From: an uncultured Oscillospiraceae bacterium
GTDB lineage: Bacteria; Bacillota; Clostridia; Oscillospirales; Oscillospiraceae
NCBI GenBank assembly: GCA_947628265.1
Contig: CANQZF010000023.1
Coordinates: 1 to 13,247, forward strand
Length of the DNA stretch: 13,247 nt
Direction of reading: 5' to 3'
This document shows positions 5,755 through 10,959 of the stretch, piece by piece. The translations under genes and the position numbers were made by a program. Positions within the stretch are counted from its first letter, which is position 1. Each line of letters opens with the position of its first letter. The notes beneath the pieces are model-generated. The model saw nothing but the letters and a program-made list of their open reading frames with translations. It was not told the DNA's origin and did not search any database.

Positions 5755-6612
5755 ATGAAGGACACCCTGCGTCAATTTGAGGTCTTTCCCGCCTTTGACG
5801 GGGCGGGGATAGCGGCCCATCTGGAGAAGATGGCCGAAAGGGGCTGGAGGCTTCAGAAGCTGGGGCCGTTTTTCTGGACCTACCGCCGGGCGGAGCCCAG
5901 GAAAATCGCTTACCACGTCTCCTATTTCCCCACGGGCTCGCCCTTTGACCCCGCACTCACGGCGGGGGAGGATGAGCTTGGGGAGCTTTGCGTCCACGCG
6001 GGCTGGCGCCTTGCCGCCGGCGATCAGCGTATGCGGGTATTTTATAGCGAAGACCTGAGCGCCGTCCCTGTGGAGACGGACCCCTGGGTGGAGACTGCCG
6101 CCGTCCACGCTACGGCCATGCGCACCGCTGTTCCCATGGCGGTGATGCTCCTTCTCAGCGCCGTCTATATGCTCTTCGGAACGGCCCAGGGCCTGTTTGG
6201 CGGCTTTTCCGGGCTGTCTACAGCGTTTTGCGCAGGGCTTTCCCTGCTTGTGGCCGTCTACTACGCGTTGGAGCTGGGGGCGTATTTCATCTGGCATACC
6301 CGGTCCCTGAAGGCCGCGCTCCGGGGAGAGCGGGGCCGGTATCCCCGGGTCGCCGGGGTCATGCGCGCGCTCCAGTGGACCGCCTTTTTCGCGCTCCTGG
6401 CGTGGGGCCTGGGGGCAGCCGTTTTTGGAGTTGGCGCGGAGCGGCTGATGTCCGCCGCGCTTCTCCTGGCCGTCGCCGCCTTCGCCGGGGCGGACGGCCT
6501 CATGGGAAGGCTCCGCCGCGCCAAAGCCTCCCCGTGGCTCAATAGGGCGGTGACCTTCTGCCTCACAGCTGTATGGTTTGCCGCCACCGTGTGGATCGGG
6601 GCGGCAATATGA
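5755..6612 (+). CDS. DUF2812 membrane protein (first paralogue)
   Basis: This 285-residue protein has a cytosolic DUF2812 domain at residues 1-115 (MAERGWRLQKLG, WTYRRAEPRK, YHVSYFPTGSPFDP, AGWRLAAGDQRMRVFY, ETDPWVE), followed by about five hydrophobic segments (about 120-142, 152-182, 203-225, 230-250, 263-284). DUF2812 proteins are commonly encoded next to PadR-family regulators in Firmicutes; their biochemical function is unknown. The start is supported by AGGAGG at 5742-5747, seven bases before the ATG. It is the first gene of the operon, read from the strong promoter at 5676. The N-terminal domain is clearly related to that of the third gene (shared MAERGW, YRR-EPRK and ETDP patterns), so the two arose by duplication; this copy is shorter and lacks the C-terminal soluble domain. 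Confidence 0.85.
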   Translation: MKDTLRQFEVFPAFDGAGIAAHLEKMAERGWRLQKLGPFFWTYRRAEPRKIAYHVSYFPTGSPFDPALTAGEDELGELCVHAGWRLAAGDQRMRVFYSEDLSAVPVETDPWVETAAVHATAMRTAVPMAVMLLLSAVYMLFGTAQGLFGGFSGLSTAFCAGLSLLVAVYYALELGAYFIWHTRSLKAALRGERGRYPRVAGVMRALQWTAFFALLAWGLGAAVFGVGAERLMSAALLLAVAAFAGADGLMGRLRRAKASPWLNRAVTFCLTAVWFAATVWIGAAI

Positions 6613-6642
6613 TACTCAAAACCGTGTTTGGGAGGTGACCGT

Positions 6643-6966
6643 ATGCCCCGGGCAAAGCTGCAAACATTGACGGAGCAGATGTTCTACACGCTCCTCTGTC
6701 TCCGGGAGGAGCGGTGCGGCATCGACATACTCGATCTGGTCCCCGCCATCACCGGCGGGGAGGTCACGGTGGGCTCTGGCACGCTCTACACGCTCCTGGA
6801 CCAGTTCCTGACGGAGGGGTACATCCGGGAGACGAGGGTGGAGGGCCGCCGGAGAAGCTACATCCTCACCAAGGCCGGCGCGGAGCTTTTGGAGCGGGAA
6901 TATAAGCGCCTCACAAGGCAGGCGGAGGATTACAGGAAATATTTTGGCGGGGAGGAGATAAAATGA
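6643..6966 (+). CDS. PadR-family transcriptional regulator
   Basis: This 107-residue winged-helix protein has the N-terminal helix TLTEQMFYTLLCL, the recognition region TVGSGTLYTLLDQFLTEGYI, the wing VEGRRRSYILTKAG and a C-terminal dimerisation helix. These are the standard PadR features, and the size fits the short PadR subfamily. ATG 6643 is chosen since GGAGGTG (6631-6637) lies five bases upstream; an in-frame TTG at 6628 precedes the ribosome site and is rejected. Its stop overlaps the next start (ATGA at 6963-6966), so translation is coupled to the second DUF2812 gene. It probably represses its own operon by binding the two palindromes at 5682-5731. The inducing signal is unknown; PadR relatives often sense hydrophobic or envelope-active compounds. 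Confidence 0.92.
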   Translation: MPRAKLQTLTEQMFYTLLCLREERCGIDILDLVPAITGGEVTVGSGTLYTLLDQFLTEGYIRETRVEGRRRSYILTKAGAELLEREYKRLTRQAEDYRKYFGGEEIK

Positions 6967-8300
6967 AGGACAAAAAACGGGAGCTTTTGCCTTATTCCCT
7001 CTATGACTATGACACGTACACGCGGCACTTCACCAAAATGGCGGAGCGCGGGTGGCTTGTGGAGGGGACGTCGCTGGCCACCTGGGTCTACCGGCGGGTG
7101 GAGCCCAGAAAGCGGACCTTCGCCGTCTCCTATTTCGCCAAAGCCTCCTCCTTCGACCCGGAGCCGGGGGAGGCGCAGAGGGAGTTTATCGACTTCTGTG
7201 AGCGCACAGGCTGGCGGCTCGCCGCCACCAACGCCCAGATGCAGGTCTTCTATAACGAGAGCGACGACCCGATCCCCATCGAGACGGACCCGGCGCTGGA
7301 GGTGGAGAGCATCCACAGGGCGACGAAAAGGATGTATCTGCCGTTTTTCTTCCTCCTTTTGGCCGTGTCGATACTCAATTTATTTACCACCTTGGATTTA
7401 AGCGTCATCGGCAAATCCACGCTTAAGTTTCTGGCCAACGGGGTGCAGCTATTCGGTATGGCGGCAAACCTCCTGCTGCTGGTGATGTGCGCTGTGGAGC
7501 TGGCGGCCTACTACCTCTGGCTGCGCCGGGCCCGGAGGGCGGCGCGGGAGACGGGGACGCTCGCCCCTTCTGCGGGGCATCGGAAGTTCCAGATCGCCAT
7601 GCTGGCGGCGGCGCTTTTGCTGCTGGCCTCCCTCCCGGTGTGCTCGCTCCTCTACGGGGGACGTCCCGCTGCGTTTATAGTGCTTTTTATGCTTGTGCTG
7701 CTGGCGGTGACGTGTCTCATCACCTGGCTTGTCCGAAAGGGAATGATGCGCCTCAAAATGCCAAGTACCGTGACGATGCTGGCTACCCTGGGGACCGCCA
7801 CCGTGCTTTCCGTGGCGGTGGTGGCGACGGTGCTCTTCACCGCCATCGGTTCTATGGACGGCGCCCTTCGGGAGGACGCAGAGGACCTGCCCCTGACCTT
7901 CACGGACCTCTACAAGGGGACCGACTACCGGGAGAACATCCGGCGGGACGGAAGCCCGCTCGTCACCAGCCTGACCGTCCTCCAATTTGAGTCCCCCGGG
8001 GACTGCCTCAACTACACCCTCTATGAGATAAAGCTCCCGTTCCTGGTCAAACCCCTCCGCAATCTCATTTTGCGGGACCTGGAGAAGGACGGCACGCTGG
8101 ACGGGGATCATTACCTGGAGGCGGACCCGGCCCCCTGGCACGCCGACAGAGCGTTTCAGATGGATTGGCAGGGGGAGCCGACGGACCACTGGCTGCTCTT
8201 CTACGGCGGGCGGATATTGTTCTTTGACACAGACGGGGAGGCCCCGCAGGAGCTCATGGATACCGTCGCCTCAAAGCTGGGCGGCGCAGCTTCTCCCTGA
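6963..8300 (+). CDS. DUF2812 membrane protein with C-terminal extracytoplasmic domain (second paralogue)
   Basis: This 445-residue protein has an N-terminal DUF2812 domain at 1-110 (MAERGWLVEG, WVYRRVEPRK, VSYFAKASSFDPEPG, GWRLAATNAQMQVFY, ETDP). Five membrane segments follow (about 120-145, 155-190, 203-227, 232-255, 266-290). After the last one come about 150 soluble residues with no recognisable motif, with strands such as HWLLFYGGRILFFDTDGE near the end. By segment count this tail is outside the cell, which would suit a sensor or binding role, but that is inference. The start codon overlaps the PadR stop by three bases and is preceded by GGGGAGGAG. The unusual point is that a single operon carries two DUF2812 paralogues on either side of the regulator, only this one having the extra domain. 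Confidence 0.85.
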   Translation: MKDKKRELLPYSLYDYDTYTRHFTKMAERGWLVEGTSLATWVYRRVEPRKRTFAVSYFAKASSFDPEPGEAQREFIDFCERTGWRLAATNAQMQVFYNESDDPIPIETDPALEVESIHRATKRMYLPFFFLLLAVSILNLFTTLDLSVIGKSTLKFLANGVQLFGMAANLLLLVMCAVELAAYYLWLRRARRAARETGTLAPSAGHRKFQIAMLAAALLLLASLPVCSLLYGGRPAAFIVLFMLVLLAVTCLITWLVRKGMMRLKMPSTVTMLATLGTATVLSVAVVATVLFTAIGSMDGALREDAEDLPLTFTDLYKGTDYRENIRRDGSPLVTSLTVLQFESPGDCLNYTLYEIKLPFLVKPLRNLILRDLEKDGTLDGDHYLEADPAPWHADRAFQMDWQGEPTDHWLLFYGGRILFFDTDGEAPQELMDTVASKLGGAASP

Positions 8301-8306
8301 TATAGC

Positions 8307-8340
8307 GAACCCCCGCGAAGCGTAGCCTTCGCGGGGGTTC
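8307..8340. terminator. Probable bidirectional terminator between convergent genes
   Basis: A perfect 14-bp stem GAACCCCCGCGAAG (8307-8320) / 8327-8340 encloses a 6-base loop between the stops of the DUF2812 operon (8300) and the minus-strand gene ending at 8343. A good T tract is missing on both sides, so efficiency is uncertain, but the position between convergent genes fits a shared terminator. Confidence 0.75.
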
Positions 8341-8342
8341 CA

Positions 8343-8627
8343 TCAAATTAGCGCGAATTCCTGGGCGTAGAGCCGGTCACTGACGATGTCTAAAAGCGTC
8401 GCCGGCGTCACGAGCCCGTCGGACAGCTCGTGAATAAACGAATTTGCCTTTTGGGGGTCTGCGTATATGTCAAGGACCTGGGCGCGCTCGCCGTCGGACT
8501 TTTCCACCATCGCGCCGAAGCGGGTGAAGGAGCCCTCCTCCGTGGCGATCTCGCTCTCGGTCAGATAATAGGAGAGGATCCCGTCTCCAAAGGGCTGTGT
8601 AAAAAGTTTTTCAAATCTTACTGCCAT
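8343..8627 (-). CDS. Small conserved protein, DUF6514-like
   Basis: This 94-residue protein has no signal peptide or membrane segment. It begins MAVRFEKLF, has a central YYLTESEIATEEGSFTRFGA strand pair and ends with ANSFIHELSDGLVTPATLLDIVSDRL. The closing pattern (Leu-x-x-x-x-Val-Thr-Pro-x-x-Leu-x-Asp-x-Val-x-Asp) is what I recall for the small clostridial DUF6514 family of unknown function. The start is ATG 8627, since AAGGAGG (plus-strand 8636-8642) is correctly spaced; an ATG further upstream at 8726 would add an Arg/Lys-rich, unlikely extension read through the promoter and ribosome site. It stands alone, between convergent and same-strand neighbours, behind a palindromic promoter region. 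The family assignment is tentative; that it is a real gene is more certain. Confidence 0.7.
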   Translation of the reverse strand: MAVRFEKLFTQPFGDGILSYYLTESEIATEEGSFTRFGAMVEKSDGERAQVLDIYADPQKANSFIHELSDGLVTPATLLDIVSDRLYAQEFALI

Positions 8628-8670
8628 TGTACGTTCCTCCTTTTGTTTTCGCCGTTTTCGCGGTGAACTT

Positions 8671-8692
8671 ATTATCACACAATATGTGATAA
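8671..8692 (-). promoter_or_regulatory. Palindromic operator overlapping an extended -10 upstream of the DUF6514-like gene
   Basis: TTATCACA (8672-8679) and TGTGATAA (8685-8692) form a perfect 8-bp inverted repeat around a 5-base centre, 45 bases before the start codon at 8627. Read on the minus strand it includes TGTGATAAT, an extended -10 element; only a weak -35 (TGGAAT) is found 17 bases further up. The arrangement suits a repressor site over the -10. The regulator is unknown. Confidence 0.5.
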
Positions 8693-8750
8693 AATTCCAG
8701 AAAAATCGTACAACAAGTTTCGACACAATTCGACAAAAACCGAAGAAAAA

Positions 8751-9353
8751 TTAGCCCTCAAACGCCCTCACGCGCAGACGCGCTCCAAGGCTCTCCGCCA
8801 GGAGCCGGCTCTTTTCCTGCTGCTCTTTGCTCGTCACCACGTCCACCACCGTCATCACCACATGGGGGACGCTCTCGGTACAGGCGCGGGTGAAGGCCAG
8901 CATGGCGTCGAAGGAGCCGATGCCGAATTTGGGTCGGCACAACCTTAGATAGTCCTGGGCATTCGTGGCGTTGAGGCTCACGGAGACGGTGTCGATGAGC
9001 CCCCGGAGCTCCGGGGCGGTCTCCTGGCCGTTTATGAGGTCGGAAAGGCCGTTTGTGTTGATACGGATGGGAGTCTTATACCTGGATTTGACGTATGCCG
9101 CGACTTTTAAAAGGTCGTCCAATCTCTCTGTGGGCTCGCCGTAGCCGCAGAACACCAGCTCATCATACTGATCGAGCTCCCAGGCGTCGATGCTTTCACA
9201 GACCTCCTTGACCGTGGGCTCCCGCTCCAGCCACAGGCTGTCCGAGCCGTAGACCCCGTCACCGTTCTGCCTCAAGCAGAAGGTGCAGGCGCAGGGACAG
9301 CGGTTGGTCATGTTCACGTAGATACCGTTTTTTACCTTATACGTTATCGTCAT
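8751..9353 (-). CDS. TatD family-associated radical SAM protein
   Basis: This 200-residue radical SAM protein has the cluster motif C19-x3-C23-x2-C26 (NRCPCACTFC), which holds the [4Fe-4S] that cleaves S-adenosylmethionine. FCGYGEPTERLDD follows (the GGE-like SAM-binding loop), then RINTNGLSDLINGQ, VSVSLNATNAQDYL and a closing RVRAFEG. The sequence YDELVFCGYGEPT and the short length match the TatD-linked radical SAM family, whose genes often neighbour or fuse with tatD; no tatD is in this window. The substrate is unknown. The start has GGAGAG just upstream, and only 13 bases separate it from the stop of the nitroreductase-family gene, so the two are one transcription unit. A tRNA- or DNA-related role is sometimes supposed from the TatD link, without direct evidence here. 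Confidence 0.88.
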   Translation of the reverse strand: MTITYKVKNGIYVNMTNRCPCACTFCLRQNGDGVYGSDSLWLEREPTVKEVCESIDAWELDQYDELVFCGYGEPTERLDDLLKVAAYVKSRYKTPIRINTNGLSDLINGQETAPELRGLIDTVSVSLNATNAQDYLRLCRPKFGIGSFDAMLAFTRACTESVPHVVMTVVDVVTSKEQQEKSRLLAESLGARLRVRAFEG

Positions 9354-9366
9354 GCTCTCTCCGCCT

Positions 9367-10119
9367 TCATTCCGTGATAAACTCCCCGTCCTCGCCGAAA
9401 TTCCAGAAGCCCCGGACGCCGGCGTTCTCGGCGCCCACCTGGAACTGGTACTTGGCGATACCCAGGTCGTTGTACATCATCTCATTCTTTTTTTCCTTCC
9501 ACAGCCGCATGGTGACGAGGCCGTCCTTGTAGACGATGTTCACCGGCTGCTGGTTCACCGCCGAGGGGCCGGCCTTCACCGCCTCCGCCCCGGCGCGGAT
9601 CCAGGCGGGCAGGGAGGTGTAGGGGAAGTCGGACTCCACAAAGTCCTCCGTTCTCCGGTCCTTGGCCCGGATGCGGGAGCGGATGGTCCGCTGGAGGAGC
9701 GGCGTTTTTTCCGCCGCGAACCCCATGGGGATGACGCCCCAGAGCTTCTCGTCCTCGCCAATCTCCGGGCTCACGGATTTGCGGTCATAGGTCCCCGCCA
9801 CCCAGCAGGTCCCAAGCCCCAGGGCAACCGCCCGGAGGATCAGCTTTTCACTGAAATACCCCACCATCTCGCCGCCAATCTCGCCCTCAGGTCCCACTAA
9901 GAGGGCGCAGGTGTAGACCTCCCCGGAGAACATGGCGGGAGTAAGCTTCACCGCCGGTTTTTGGGACGTGTTGGTGTCCACGAGCTGAAAATGAAGCCCC
10001 GCCGCGCGATTTGCTTCCTCCATGGTCTCCCTAAGCTCCGCCACTATCTCAGGAGGGACGGGCTTTTTCTCATAGGCCCTGACGGAAATTCGTTTTTCCA
10101 GCGCCTCAAATTCTGTCAT
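9367..10119 (-). CDS. Nitroreductase-family flavoprotein
   Basis: This 250-residue protein begins FEALEKRISVRAYEKKPVP, the classic RxSxRxY/F opening of FMN-dependent nitroreductases. It continues with EKLILRAVALGLGTCWVAGTY, the helix-turn that packs on FMN, and a C-terminal half with IRAGAEAVKAGPSAVNQQPVNI, a second FMN-site-like segment (SAxNxQP). The double arrangement fits the putative nitroreductase TM1586-type group, where one chain contains two related halves. It probably reduces an organic substrate with NAD(P)H; the natural substrate is unknown. ATG 10119 is chosen because GGAAGGAG precedes it by eight bases; the upstream in-frame extension to 10221 would run through the promoter. It is the first gene of an operon with the radical SAM gene and is divergent from hypB. 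Confidence 0.88.
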   Translation of the reverse strand: MTEFEALEKRISVRAYEKKPVPPEIVAELRETMEEANRAAGLHFQLVDTNTSQKPAVKLTPAMFSGEVYTCALLVGPEGEIGGEMVGYFSEKLILRAVALGLGTCWVAGTYDRKSVSPEIGEDEKLWGVIPMGFAAEKTPLLQRTIRSRIRAKDRRTEDFVESDFPYTSLPAWIRAGAEAVKAGPSAVNQQPVNIVYKDGLVTMRLWKEKKNEMMYNDLGIAKYQFQVGAENAGVRGFWNFGEDGEFITE

Positions 10120-10147
10120 GGTGATCGCTCCTTCCCTCGAAGAATAA

Positions 10148-10176
10148 ATTTTATCACATTCATTGTGCATATTCAA
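10148..10176 (-). promoter_or_regulatory. Promoter of the nitroreductase-radical SAM operon
   Basis: On the minus strand TTGAAT (plus-strand 10171-10176) and TAAAAT (10148-10153) are 17 bases apart, with TG one base before the -10 (extended -10). The gene starts about 30 bases downstream. It is back to back with the hypB promoter, about 30 bases away. Confidence 0.72.
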
Positions 10177-10205
10177 GATTATTTTTCGGTTTCTCAGAGA
10201 TTTGT

Positions 10206-10234
10206 TTGACAAAATCCACAAAAACAGCTATACT
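10206..10234 (+). promoter_or_regulatory. Promoter of the hypB-flavoprotein operon
   Basis: TTGACA (10206-10211) and TATACT (10229-10234) are separated by 17 bases. Transcription should begin near 10241, giving a short leader of about 27 bases before the hypB ATG. No operator palindrome is evident. Confidence 0.85.
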
Positions 10235-10267
10235 GATGTACAAGAAATGTCATTTGGGGGTGTCTCA

Positions 10268-10936
10268 ATGGGGGAATTTCGTGTCCTTGAGGTCAAGCGG
10301 AGCGTCTTTGCCGACAACGACAGGCGCGCGGAGGAGCTCCGGCAAAGGCTTCGTGAAAAGAAGCTGTTCCTTTTAAATCTCATGTCCTCTCCCGGCGCGG
10401 GGAAGACCACCCTGCTCACCAGGACCATCGGGCTTTTGAGGGAGGAGCTGCGCATCGGCGTCATGGAGGCGGACATCGACTCCGACGTGGACGCGGCGCG
10501 CATCTCCAAAACCGGGGCCCGGGCCATCCAGCTCCACACCGGCGGCATGTGCCACTTAGACGCCGATATGACCGCCCAGGGCTTGGAGGGGCTGGAGACG
10601 GGGGAGCTGGACCTTGCGATCCTGGAGAACGTGGGAAATCTGGTGTGCCCGGCGGAGTTCGACACCGGAGCGTCGAAAAACGCCATGATCCTATCGGTGC
10701 CGGAGGGGGACGACAAGCCCCTTAAGTACCCGCTGATGTTCTCCGTCTGCGATGTGGTGCTCATCAACAAGATCGACGTCCTGCCGTACTTCGATTTTGA
10801 CATGGAGAAGTGCCGGGAGAACATCCTCACGCGCAACCCCAACGCCAAGATCATTCCCGTCTGCGCCAAGACAGGGGAGGGCGTGGACGCCTGGGCCGAC
10901 TGGCTCCGGGAGCAAGTAAAAAACTGGAAAGAATAA
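10268..10936 (+). CDS. hypB: HypB GTPase, [NiFe]-hydrogenase nickel incorporation protein
   Basis: HypB is a GTPase that, with HypA, delivers nickel to the active site of [NiFe] hydrogenases. This 222-residue chain has the P-loop SSPGAGKTT (residues 41-48), EADIDSDVDAARI (switch region), GGMCHLDADM with Cys95-His96 and NVGNLVCPAEFD with Cys127 (the family's conserved metal site in the GTPase domain), and NKIDVLPYFDFD (guanine specificity, Asn167-Asp170). It lacks the His-rich nickel-storage stretch and the N-terminal CxxCGC site of the E. coli protein, which is common in short HypB forms. ATG 10268 follows GGGGGTG (10256-10262) by five bases; an in-frame ATG at 10247 would be almost leaderless and without a ribosome site. 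No hypA, hydrogenase or urease gene is seen nearby; the partner is instead the Fe-S flavoprotein 23 bases downstream. Confidence 0.95.
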   Translation: MGEFRVLEVKRSVFADNDRRAEELRQRLREKKLFLLNLMSSPGAGKTTLLTRTIGLLREELRIGVMEADIDSDVDAARISKTGARAIQLHTGGMCHLDADMTAQGLEGLETGELDLAILENVGNLVCPAEFDTGASKNAMILSVPEGDDKPLKYPLMFSVCDVVLINKIDVLPYFDFDMEKCRENILTRNPNAKIIPVCAKTGEGVDAWADWLREQVKNWKE

Positions 10937-10959
10937 CAACGATAGGGGAGGACTTAAAA

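Noticed and set aside
8628..8726. Longer N-terminus for the DUF6514-like protein
   Set aside because: The extension would be translated from inside the promoter and palindrome, contains the ribosome site itself (reading RKRRKQKEERT), and has no Shine-Dalgarno sequence of its own.
9352..9900. 182-codon plus-strand frame opposite the nitroreductase gene
   Set aside because: The minus strand carries conserved nitroreductase motifs with a proper ribosome site; the plus frame has neither.
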